The position numbers were made by a program, and so were the translations under genes. Below the pieces are notes generated by a model that saw nothing but the letters and a program-made list of their open reading frames with translations, made no database searches and had not been told where the DNA came from. Shown here in pieces: positions 40,533 through 53,649 of a stretch of 64,000 nt of DNA. Position 1 is the first letter of the stretch; the number at the start of each line of letters is the position of its first letter. The stretch comes from Spongospora subterranea f. sp. subterranea (taxonomy: Eukaryota; Endomyxa: Phytomyxea; Phytomyxea; Plasmodiophorida): assembly GCA_049724395.1 (NCBI GenBank), contig JAUGWO010000065.1:93400-157399 (forward strand), given 5' to 3'.

Positions 40533-41971
40533 CTACATAACTAACGATTGACAAAGATCCGTAATTGATTCTTTAAAATCTTTCTGGTGTCCGCGATTGA
40601 CGGCGAAAGTGAATAGCAAACCTTTCAGAAAATGGCGCCACAAAAGCAGCCCGGAAATTTGTTCTGTTTCCATTAACTGCTTTATCTCGAGGGGAACCTG
40701 GAGTCTCCTTTTGGGTTCTGTCTGCCTCCTTTCGAATCGTTTTGGAGCTGAGAATATAATCAACACCACACAACATAATGCAATCAAACGAGTTGTTACT
40801 GTTGGCAAAACAATACTTGGTATCCGGATTCAAGATGTTGCAGTGTTGACGTAAAGATGTCAGAATGTCTTCGTTGATCGGGTGAACTTCGACCAACATA
40901 GCCAGTCATACTACGCCGAAAGGATTCTTCCGCCCGCAGCCGGCGCTCGAATTTTTCGATTTCTGCTTCTACGATATCAGGTCGGGTGATAGGTGAAAAT
41001 CGGCGGGAAAAATTATTCAATATAAAAGAAAGAATCCATTGCCGCCACTTGACTTTGTGAGAATTAACGTCCACTACTGTTAACTCCAAGGCGTAAATAT
41101 CTTCTTCAGGCTTAGGAAGATTCACATCTAGCATGAGCGAGAATACCAACGGGTTTTCGACCTTGATAAAAGTTCCCTCTATGTCTCCATACTTGTTGTC
41201 CCAGTGCGTTTCAACAGTAAAGGTGGTTTTGCTATTTTTTTGCAAAATAAACACCTGAAAGGAAACTGATAAGCTGACGGAGTATAGCTTGCTTGGAAAC
41301 CCACGACGATACCATTGGAGACGATGCCATCAATTCAGTTTGGTTATATTGACCTTGTTCTACCCTTTGTGGCCTTAATTTCAGCCTTTCAATTGAGAGA
41401 AACCCTAAATTAGCTTCAACAATCGTCAACGTGACGGTTAGATTATGATAACAACTAATACCATCGCCTGGAAGACCTGGCAAACACTCATTACCCAAAT
41501 CTTTCATGACTTCATTGTCAGTACCATAAAGTAATGTTTGAGAAAGCATTGAAGCCAGTTCTGAATACGCGGTTAGACTTTGCGTACGCTGTGATGGACC
41601 CCATGAATCCACATCGACTAATTCTGGGAATCGGATTGCATCTTGAAAGATGAATGCCCTACAGCAAATGTTATACCATTGATAAGGGTCCAAAGTCCTT
41701 TCAGATACCAAGAGACCCATATTGCGAAAATAACCGCGATGAACAGAAACAATTGGCCGGCGGTGACGCACATCTGCATCGGTATCGCTCGAAGGCAATC
41801 CATGAGCATGCGACGCCGTATGACTTTCCGCCTGGAATGGGCCTCATAGTCATCGTCGTCGACACCAAAAGAAAACTTTGATAATGACCCAAACTTGGGC
41901 ACCTTCTCGTCATCATCCAATTGGCGACGATTACGGGCAGGCAGGTCTGCTGGTGCGCTATGCGGATCCAT
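40533..41971 (-). CDS. Two-pass membrane protein of unknown family
   Basis: Four exons in phase (41971-41709, 41658-41301, 41254-40894, 40798-40533) give 415 aa. The N-terminus (about 60 aa) is acidic then basic (DDDDYEAHSRRKVIRRRM). Transmembrane segment 1 lies near residues 70-88 (TAGQLFLFIAVIFAIWVSW). A lumenal or outer region of about 200 aa follows, with NLTVTLTIVEANLGFLSIER and PLVFSLMLDVNLPKPEED, beta-rich in pattern, with possible N-glycosylation sites (NLT, NQT). A basic helix (EAEIEKFERRLRAEESFRRS) precedes transmembrane segment 2 (LIALCCVVLIIFSA). A charged tail of about 75 aa ends it. The topology resembles seipin or ciliary transition-zone proteins, but I see no family motif for either. 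The last splice (TATGTTG to TAACAACT) is supported by phase only. Confidence 0.6.
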
Positions 41972-42051
41972 TTCCGATACGACTCTGGCTCAGAAGATAC
42001 GTAATGGCAAACAGTCCGTGTGGCGTGTCTCCACTCTCCCTGAAGTGTCCA

Positions 42052-42098
42052 GCGGGACCCGAACCCGACCCGATGGGGTTCGGGTCGGGTCGGGTCCT
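42052..42098. repeat. GC-rich ACCCG-repeat hairpin
   Basis: Arms read GGACCCGAACCCGACCCG and CGGGTCGGGTCGGGTCC around a short loop, so the stretch can fold into a stable hairpin. Related text (ACCGAACCCGAACCCGAAGG) recurs at 43364-43382. It lies just upstream of the membrane-protein gene start at 41971. Confidence 0.7.
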
Positions 42099-42417
42099 GA
42101 ACATGAAAAAAAAAACAGTGCATATTGTACGGCGCGCGAATGTCCAGTCAAAACCTCAATATGCCCTGCGAATTACCGAGGCTTCGTGATAAACCTGAGT
42201 GAAAAACACGATTCCCATCTGAGATTAGGGGTTGTCAAAGTTAAGAAAACTCAGCATCTTTGGGTTTGGAAAAAATCGATTCTTTTGGCCTAGAATTCGG
42301 GCAACAGATTCAGATTTCCGCGAGGGGTGATGGAAGTTAGGAGAATTTAACCACGATTCACGCACCGCAGTCGACTCCCAAGTCGTTGACGTTTTGGATT
42401 ATTCCCTTGCGATCACT

Positions 42418-43070
42418 ATGGTTCGCGTTGTTGGCAACTTGGGTAATCAGCACAACAGTAATGCTAAAATTACTTACATCTTACATTGGCTCGAAATCAA
42501 AGAAAATATCGACCTTGTTACCGGCAAGACCAGCGGGCCCATGATTGCCGGTAAAAAGGTGAAAAAATCATCGGTTTTTGCATCGATGGCGGATTTCATT
42601 AATGAACAGCTCAAAGATTGCAAGCGGGTTTGGGATACCAAGACCGCAAAAAGTAGGTTCGCGTCCATTCTAACGAAATATAAAAAGACAAAGAAGGCGT
42701 CAATGGCAACCGGATTCGGTGTAACCGATGAAGAAAGGGATCGTTGTATCACTTTGATTGACGAAAAGCTGGAAAGTCTCTGTTTTGAATTTACTCGTCT
42801 GGACGCTATGTTCGGAGATAGACCGAACGTGACGGCTTCAGCAATCCTTCAACTAGGCGTCGCAGCCGATTTTTTTTCCAGAATGTCACTCTCGCGAATT
42901 AGCTTTCTCGGAAAGCGATTCTTCCAGCTCGTCGTTGGATATATCAGGTGCTGATTCATCGATGAGGAGGTGCTGGAACCCGAAGAGGGCGAACAATGTT
43001 CAAATGAGGACGACGTTGTGGGTGCTACAAATGCAAGAAAACGTACTCGTAGTTTATCAGCTGATCAGTA
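42418..43070 (+). CDS. Myb/SANT-like domain protein, probably transposon-derived
   Basis: From the ATG at 42418 about 150 codons read as a Myb/SANT-like DNA-binding domain of the kind expanded in zoosporic protists and often linked to transposons: ITYILHWLEIKENIDLVTGK, KKVKKSSVFASMADFINEQ, RVWDTKTAKSRFASILTKYK, then FGVTDEERDRCITLIDEKL and LDAMFGDRPNV. After a run of eight T at 42872-42879 the expected Ser/acidic tail (ESDSSSSSLDISGADS) lies in another frame, and the last part (EPEEGEQCSNEDDVVGA) in a third. So the C-terminus is shifted by indels, or the sequence has errors in homopolymers. No transposase is recognised next to it. Confidence 0.55.
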
Positions 43071-44329
43071 AAGCATGGTGACGCCCAGTCGAACCAACTC
43101 AAAAAGACAGCAGCATATGTGGCAAACCAAACCTGGTACGACTCCGCCTGTTCGGAAGGATTTTTCAAACGCGTACTTGGAGCACAATTCTAATTTTCAG
43201 CGGCAAGCAGCCGATGACATTCTGGAAAAAAATCGGCTGCGACGCCCAGTTGAAGAATTGCTGGAGCCGTCACGTTCGGTCTTTCTCCGAACATAGCGTA
43301 AAGACGAGTAAAGTCAAAACAGAGACTTTCCAGCTTCTCTTCAAAAGTTTGACCAAAAACCGAACCCGAACCCGAAGGTTGCGTTTGATCGATAGCCCTG
43401 TGCGCAGTCTATAGGTCAGCAAGTCTGTGCGAACATTTCTGTGAGTATATCTATGGATATTACTGATTTTTTCCTACAGTATCATGTTTCAAATGATCGG
43501 AAAAGTCGAGACAGTAGTTTGAGTGCCCATAGGTCAGTTAATACTTCGAAATAAAAAAATTAACTGAATAAATTGAAGGTGTCTGGAACTATCGCGCCTT
43601 GCATCATCACAGACCTACGTGTTGAACCCGAATCAACTTCATATCAGTGAGAGTTTTCCTGTATTGGAACTATTTACAGCTTGCTTCAACGAACAAATTA
43701 GTGGGAAATTCAAAGCATTTCGCTGTATCTAAGTCCAAAAATGCGGATCGAAGCATTGATAAAAAGATGAAGCTGTCAATAAATCAAAGTCGTCATATGC
43801 CCTTTCACGCCCAGTTCGCCTCAATTCCCAGTAATCACTTCCGTATTTTATTCAGACACCCTGTCGAGTTTCGGCTGAAAGGGCCCAAATTACTTTTGTA
43901 ATTTCAATCAACAATCGAATGCCCTTCAGAATCGCCAGCATTGTGGAAATACAACAGACGGGTCTGGTCCGTCAAATCGCCTGTCGTCTTTCTGCAGGGA
44001 CTCTTGAACATGAGTCGGACATTCGACCGCTTCCTTTTTACTTTCCTATCCGACGCTGGGGGTGTCCACCGACTCAACGGCGGACGCTTTGATGGATCAA
44101 ATGCTGGAAGGATTGTTAATCTCGTGTGTACCTTTCACTGGCCTACACAGATTTATCTTACATCCCAGCATTTGTGAGCCATTAATGCGTCCGCCGTTGA
44201 GTCGTAGGGAGGTTCAGATGAATCAGCTTGCGCTTCATCTTGATCAGCAATTGAATGCCCTTCAGCAATCGATGGTAGATGAAGTTAAACAATCACACTC
44301 AGGTTTAGTTTACAAAACGACATTTTGCC
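43071..44329. other. Spacer before copy B, no supported gene
   Basis: Short open frames (43075-43296, 44062-44391) do not match a family I know. The first may be the decayed end of the Myb/SANT-like gene (QRQAADDILEKNRLRRPV). The words aatgcccttcag recur at 43918 and 44251, hinting at a local duplication. Confidence 0.4.
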
Positions 44330-44660
44330 ACTCCGACCTGCTCTGTTTGTTCAAGGTATTCAAGGAGTGTCTTGAACCTCTCCTCTCGTGATTTGGTGAA
44401 ATTTGCGATCGCAGAAAGGTTTCTGATTGTTCGTGTTTTCGGTTACTCGCAATATCTCGCCATATACAATCGCGAACGCAAACGACCTTGATTTCTCAAG
44501 TTGTGGATGAGCCGAATCTTTATCGTTGATGCGCTAGTCAGCAAGGATGGCTTAACAACATCTCTACGAATAATAAAAATACTGGAACCGTGGCAGTGGT
44601 CGGCGACGGTAACGGGCGGGTTTGATTTGCGACGGGCAATACAGAAAACGAGTTACATCT
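44330..44660 (-). pseudogene. NUF2 5' remnant (copy B)
   Basis: Matches the first two exons of NUF2 (32905-33394) with many substitutions and indels; for example gcagaaaggtttctgattgt is shared. The start codon is gone and the rest of the gene, beyond exon 2, is missing. Similarity continues upstream of the start to about 44890, so the old promoter was copied too. Confidence 0.8.
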
Positions 44661-45195
44661 TCTGATCTTCCTATGCAGAAACCCCAGCGGTAGAGGAAGA
44701 CCTTGTCAGTTACACACAGTTCACCCAGTCACACGCCGCACAATCTTCTGTTACACCAGCGAGGTCAATGGGCAAGAAGATCCTTGAGAAGGGCGCTGCG
44801 ATAAGGCATAGTCAATGTGCTTGATTCGACTTCTACATATGTGAGCGGTTCATAACGTGGAGCAAAGTCTTTCATAAAAGTCCATTTCGGATATGGTTGG
44901 AAGGAAACCCCCAGCGAACCCTGCTTTCGAACAGAATTTTACTTCGAAAAGTCTCAATACCCCCAATTGGTGGGGCAAACTTGAAATACATACAGTGTAG
45001 GTGTAGTGCAGTTATGGCCGTTGACCGGGCTGCAGTCGCTCACATACAGTCAAAGTGCTTGCGTTGTTTTTGAAATCTCAGTTTATGGCTGCGCAACAAT
45101 CCCGGACCAAGACAAGTCAGGTGGAACCGTAGTGAAGGTGTTTTAGCACCCCAGAGGATAACGGCAGCAGCAGCTGCTGTTAATTCAGCCTTGGA

Positions 45196-46369
<1,174 letters not shown>

Positions 46370-46435
46370 AATATAATTATTAAATTAATTTATTCTATAC
46401 TTTCCATAACGGTAGTACTGTATCGTTCCAGATCT

Positions 46436-46789
46436 CTAGCATTCGCTACCTTCATTGGGTATCTGCCCGCGGCTAACAGGTTTTGGTTCGAATATTTCAG
46501 GATTGGATTTTGCTAGCCCATTAAACATCAAGAAGTTAGATAATGCTCTGATTGCGCTAAGAATGATATCAATTCGCAGGCCAAAACGGACGACGACGTG
46601 TTACTCTTGCTTCATTTCTTGGACCCTTTCGGGATCGGTCTCGTGCATATTTTTCCTGAACCCGCTCGTGATCATATCCTTCATCCCATCATACTTCCTG
46701 GTCGATTTTGGGGCAATATAGGCTGCAAGACGCAAACAATCCCGATACAACTGGATGCTCGTCCGATTAAAACCCGCCGTCGACGCCAT
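46436..46789 (-). CDS. LYR-motif mitochondrial protein
   Basis: Two exons (46789-46605, 46556-46436) give 101 aa. The LYR tripeptide is in SIQLYRDCLRLAAYIA, followed by ITSGFRKNMHETDPERVQEM and, after the intron, ALSNFLMFNGLAKSNPE. LYR proteins bind the mitochondrial acyl-carrier protein and assist Fe-S or respiratory-complex assembly; which member this is cannot be told. It ends 67 nt from the convergent GCN5 stop. Copy A holds a pseudogene of it at 35487-35839. Confidence 0.75.
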
Positions 46790-47064
46790 TCCGGATGCCG
46801 ACGCACAAATATGTCGTATCCCCCTGGCCTCCTCTGCTCGGCCTCTATCACTATGGAAATCCCATGTTGATAATGTTTGTTTATGGGATGTATGGCCATT
46901 AATACTTATTCAACCTTCATCAGTGGTCTGTGCAACGTTACAAGATGACTGCACAGACCAGTATACAGAGTCGCAGAACGCAGCCCACCTGCTATCGTTT
47001 CCTGTTTAATTTCTCTCTACTGAAATCCATCATTATTTCAAAACACCTTTGTTTTGTTATAATT

Positions 47065-47425
47065 ATGGCCGGATTCACGACAGACAATGTCAGGCGTTGA
47101 AAATTCCTGCTTGTGGGTGGATCAGTGTCCATGAGTTTCAGCCATTAACCTTTATTAAAGCACTGACGAAGTTGATGACGAAGTATTGACGTGTTTTGTC
47201 GAAAGAATATCATTTGTCAGGGGCCCTTTTTTCAGAAAAGTGTCTGATAACCAGAAAGATGATCGCAATAAGATTGTCAGCTGTCGAAATAAACTGAAAT
47301 AAAATAGACAGATTCGTCAGAGTGGTTACGTCTTGGTTCATGCGCAATTTTGGTGAGAGTATCATGGCGTCATCGACCGAAATGTCCAGGAAATATTATA
47401 CCACTCCGAAAATCTATTTCTCCAA
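47065..47425 (+). pseudogene. HYLS1 pseudogene (copy B)
   Basis: Begins with the same MAGFTTD codons as the intact gene but meets a TGA after MAGFTTDNVRR. A roughly 120-nt insertion interrupts the exon-2 match, which continues to about 47425. The exons encoding the C-terminal HYLS1 box are absent. The intact copy is at 36078-36856. Confidence 0.75.
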
Positions 47426-47938
47426 TTTCGTCCTTATCTTGCTGAGTGTTTAATCAACGATGATATCTCCCCGAATATGGTGGCATTTGTTGAAGGGTTG
47501 AATGCGCAATGTAGCGCTCGCCGATATGACTGCAATGTTGAGCGCATATCAACAGGATGTTTCTTCGACAGATTCAGACACCAGCTGGATGACGGACCTG
47601 GATATTGCTGATCTTCTATCACGTTCTCGGTCTTTAGTTTGACCGTCGATCTGCTGGTTTCGTCGGTGTGCCGTCAGACAACTTTCCGACCGTCGACGGG
47701 TCGCTATAAATGGGTTTCCACTCGATATAAACGCCGAGAATGGCACTGTTTTTATTCAACGGGCAGCGGTCATGGAAGGCATGGAGAAATTCTAAGAAAG
47801 AGAAGGCAGCGCACATTACATTACGCAGGAGACTGGAGGTATTTATGCTCGGCCAACTCCGCAAACTCGTTGGCAATCTGAATTCTGAATGTTGGTCTTG
47901 TAAAGACGATTGAGGGCGAGGCTCGGATTCTTGGCGTC

Positions 47939-49584
<1,646 letters not shown>

Positions 49585-49840
49585 CAAAAGCCCCAAATGT
49601 TTTCCACGTCTCAGAATTTTAAACAATGTCTGCTGGCAACTCTTTCTTGCTTCACAAATTATTGAAGCGTGTTAGAGATCAGTATATTAGAGTCAATGTT
49701 ATCTTGGGCTCACTACTGGAAAGTATCGAAACCTGAAACTGATATCAGATCACCAAGAATCATAGCAAACAATATCCCATACAATTTTAGCAAACAAATG
49801 AAGTCCGCGAGCGTACTTGACGCCGGGAGAAATCCTTGAG

Positions 49841-50956
49841 TCATTTTGCCTCAGAATATGCCTCGACATTGACAGATTCCAGATCGTGTGGATTCATTAT
49901 ATCTGCCTTACTCTGAATCAGGCATAATTCCATATTTCCAGAAGCCTGTGTGCGACGTAATATCTGACGTAGAGTAGATAATCTGACAAGTCAAATTACC
50001 AACTACATATAGAAAGTTCATTAACAAACTGACGCTAAAGGGATCGCTTGCATCACTGGGTGAACATGAATCCAGGCAAGCAGCAACGCAGCGATAAGAT
50101 CACCCGTACCCACATAATAGCCAGGAATTAAATCAACCCAAAATCTGTGTTGCCCGTCGGTTTTACTTGAGGCGAAGCTGCGAGTTTCTATGTAAAAAAT
50201 GTGATAATGATTATTCAAACTGGTTACATCTCGATGATATTTTCGTTAGAAGGAAAATGTAAACTGGTAATAATAACGATTTTGGGGCCAATTTCGTGTA
50301 AGATCCGACATGCACGAGATGCATCGGCAGAACACTTGATGGATAATCCAGTTAAAAGCTCGGCCTCAGTCTGATTTGGCAAAACAATATCGGCAAATGG
50401 TAGAATCTGGTGGGCGATTAGCAGTCTAACTAAGGGAAACGTAACAAAATAAACCTTGTCGCGATAAATACCAACAAATTCTGATGGTACGTCTAGGGGG
50501 AATTCAGGATACAACTTTTACGGAAAACGAACGGGATGTGCTTACATAGTTTCCCGCCATCACCCATAACAGGATCACAGATATATTGAACGGAATTGTT
50601 TGATTTTAGCTCTGGCAAAAGGGACGACAATGATTCAATAAACCCAACAGTCCCAATGTATCCTGAATAAGATTCAGAGAAACAATATTCCAGAAGCAGA
50701 AATACTCGCCACCTGTCAAAATATAATCAAATGTCAGGACATTGTTGTCCTTCAACCCTTTAATAAGCTGTTCCAGGTGTGCTCCAGGAAACTGGTGACC
50801 AGTCCAGGATTTATATCCGGTGTGATTGGACAGCTGAACCGTATTGATGGGGCTCACATCTATTCCACGACAAACGTCAACGGGGCGACCGATACGATTG
50901 TGAGAGTAATCCGAGTAACCATACCGAACCCTAACAGTTGTAACGGGAACATGCAT
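49841..50956 (-). CDS. PDXK: Pyridoxal kinase
   Basis: Phosphorylates pyridoxal, pyridoxine and pyridoxamine to make PLP precursors. Several short exons. The conserved text NTVQLSNHTGYKSWTGHQF follows the N-terminus, then DYILTG, a YPEFPLDVPSEFVGIYRDK segment, LPFADIVLPNQTEAELLTG, GPKIVIITS and the anion-hole/catalytic motif YVGTGDLIAALLLAWIH. The C-terminus STLRQILRRTQASGNMEL then LIQSKADIMNP matches the family end, with the stop at 49841-49843. The first about 30 residues (MHVPVTTVRVRYGYSDYSHN) do not show the usual GYVGN substrate-binding segment clearly. The first exon may be mis-assigned or truly divergent. Confidence 0.85.
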
Positions 50957-52318
50957 GCCTAACAGTGCAAACGACTGTGAATAAGAGGAGCGAAACGCAA
51001 TGACTCAGATGCAGATGAAGTGCAAAAAAACATACTGGGACCGTAGACGGCAGAGCATCAAATGGAATCGTGGTAACGTTGGCACTCAGGTAAAAATAAC
51101 GTAACGCAAACGTTGCGTGGTTGTTTCGTATGGCGTTACCTTGTTGCCAACGTACCCATGAACTACGCTAGATTGAATGCTCAAAACTCGAGGAATTGGT
51201 TCCACCATTGGCGATGTGGACAGGTACGTATAAAGCAATCACTTATCGGAATGCAGCAAACCGGACTTAGTGTGAGTTTGAGGTCGAGAAGTCCGCGATT
51301 ACATCAAGATTGCTGTTATTAATTTGTTGAAATTTCCCTGCAGAGGTCGAACGGTTGCTGAGGGCATCTTGATAGGTCGTCATGGCGGAAACTTAACAGC
51401 TTTGCACTTTACACAAGCTTTGGAATCACAAACCCGTTTTTGCCCTGGCAAGTCATAGAAAATTTTGTTGTATTGCGCACCACAGGGTCGCACCGCAACA
51501 CGGGAAACGCATCAGATTATCCGAAATGAATTCAAAACTTCACTTTGATTTCGCACAACTGGTCGATTAGTGGACAGCGTTTCCGGAATGTGCTGTGAAC
51601 AGTTCACTGGCTTGGCAGGGATCACAAGGTCATGCTTCCAAAGGCTCGTCATGACGATCGATCGTAATGCCTTCAGCTGTCCCCAGCTCTTCAACGTCTT
51701 GTCTCCAGGGCTATCTCGAGGTTAATATAAACCGAGTATGGTCATTTTTCGAAGGCAAAAACGAAAAGAGTGTGAGTCATTAGTTGGTGCATTCGCCATA
51801 AATCAAACTGAACCCATCAATGTCACTCTTTACAATACTGCCAAAAATCCTGACCGTTTCCTGAAATTGCATTCGATCAGTTAATGGCGACCGATTGTCA
51901 CCTGCAAAGTGCTGGGCCGATTAAACGAATGAGGAGGGCGTTATGGTGCACCTTTGTCGTGGTGTCGCCAAGTTGCGGACGTGTTTGCAAAAAAGTACCA
52001 GGATTGGAGATGAATCACCATTCCCGCATTAAATTCAAGCAACGTCCCCTACTCGAATAGAATCGGCATCGTTAACACGATCGAATTCATGGTTTCAGTC
52101 ATGATTTGACTACCGTAGAGGTCATGATGGACCTCAGCGACAACGGTGACAAGTAGTATTCGGTCAATAACTTGCTAATTCCGTTCACTCAAGATACGGT
52201 CAATCAGTCCCCTCTTATGTCTGTGAGATTCACACTCAGTTCTTCCGACTTAATGGTTTTTAAATAAAACGTCGAGAATGTATTGGATTTGAAATCATAT
52301 CGTATGTGTCATTTGATT
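50957..52318. other. About 1.4 kb without a supported gene
   Basis: Short frames on both strands (51113-51322 plus, 51512-51694 minus) have no recognisable domain or splice chain. It is upstream of pyridoxal kinase and downstream of the GH16 gene, and probably holds the kinase promoter. Confidence 0.5.
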
Positions 52319-53533
52319 TTAAGAAGTTATTTCTGGGGCTGGATCATCCACCTTCTCGAAAACTCGAACATAATCCACCTCCAAAAGTGGTCGCTCCCAT
52401 TTCTCAGCGGCCGATGTCGATAGTTTCGTCTGGTTCCCAAAGAATTCCCCGCCGACGGCCATGTTCATCAACAGGTAGAATTCCTCATCGAACGGCGCGC
52501 CATTTTTCGAATAGATCTCCCCAAATCTCTGATCTAGATCGATATCCAGAACCTTATGCCCGTCGAAGAATGTCTGAGATTGCGAAAAATTTCAAAAAAA
52601 GATCAGCACCGCGGTCTCATTTCATGACGAATCATCAAACCTGAAGTCGCTGCGGCGTCCAATCCAACCTGTAAAGATGGAACCTCGCCGATAAATCAAC
52701 AGCGACGTCGTCGTTATTGACCAGACATTGCACACCCGAGCTCTGGAACTTGTTGTTCGGCTGTTTCGGAGGATGAGACAACAAACGGCAAGGACGAAGG
52801 CGACGCGAAGCCTTACTGGCATACCGCCGTAATGAATTGTGGACGAAAACTCGGTCGGCATGGAGCCGGTTGTGTCGATGATATCGATTTCCCCGCTGTT
52901 GGCGAACCCTCCATAGACGTCGTTCAACGGCAACATCCATATCGTTGGCCAGAGCATCTTGCCGCGCGGCATTCGCGCACGAACCTCGATCCGCCCATAT
53001 TTCCACGCCATTCGCCCCTTGGTTTTCACCCGCCCGCTCGTGTACAGCTTGGTGGCGATACAGTCGGTATCGCGCGTACAGATATCGTCCACCGATGGCG
53101 TATACCCATCCTTGTGCAGCTCGGCCTGGATGAACAACCGCCCGTCCTTGACGTAGATGTTCTCGGGGCGCGACGTGTAGCACTGCAGCTCCTGGCTACG
53201 ACAGTCGACATCGACCGACCATTTACCCAGGTCGAACTCGTCGCCGTCGAACTGATCTTCCCAAACCAGCCTGTAGCCGGGCTCGATTGTTCCATTGCTG
53301 GTCGGCTGGAATTCGGTGGGCAACGGCGGCAGATCAGCCGCGGTCATCTGGTTCAACGGGCCAACGTCGCCGCCGCGAGACGATTTCACACCTTTCTGTT
53401 TGGCCAGCTCTTTAGCCTTTTTATCGGCGCGGGCCTGAGCTGTCTGATTGGCGGCCTGCGCTTTCGCTGCCGGCAGTGCCATGTTTTTCACGGTCTCGGT
53501 TAGAAACCGCGGGTCAAATCCCATGAGACCCAT
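52319..53533 (-). CDS. Glycoside hydrolase family 16 (beta-glucanase-like) protein
   Basis: Three exons in phase (53533-52817, 52760-52641, 52573-52319) give 363 aa. About 75 N-terminal residues are Ala/Lys-rich and lack a signal peptide. The GH16 fold follows: YRLVWEDQFDGDEFDLGKWS, ELQCYTSRPENIYVKDGRLF, TKLYTSGRVKTKGRMAWKYG, RIEVRARMPRGKMLWPTIWM and LPLNDVYGG. The active-site strand reads GEIDIIDTTG. After the introns come FHLYRLDWTPQRLQ and YLLMNMAVGGEFFGN, ending DYVRVFEKVDDPAPEITS. Standard GH16 enzymes have ExDxxE or ExDxE; the acid/base Glu is Asp or absent here, so activity is doubtful. Close relatives include beta-1,3-glucanases and glucan-recognition proteins. The exon 1 region is GC-rich compared with its neighbours. 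Confidence 0.82.
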
Positions 53534-53649
53534 AACGATTTAATTAACGCGTTAAATTAGACACAAAAGAATAAATCGTGAGTCAATGTCGACCAGAGGG
53601 GTATAAGAGTCGCAGCTGGCGCAAATTTGAACAATGAGTGGATTTATTT

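Noticed and set aside
52832-53503. 223-codon plus-strand frame over the GH16 gene
   Set aside because: It is the GC-rich shadow of GH16 exon 1; the minus-strand frame has clear GH16 text and splice continuity.
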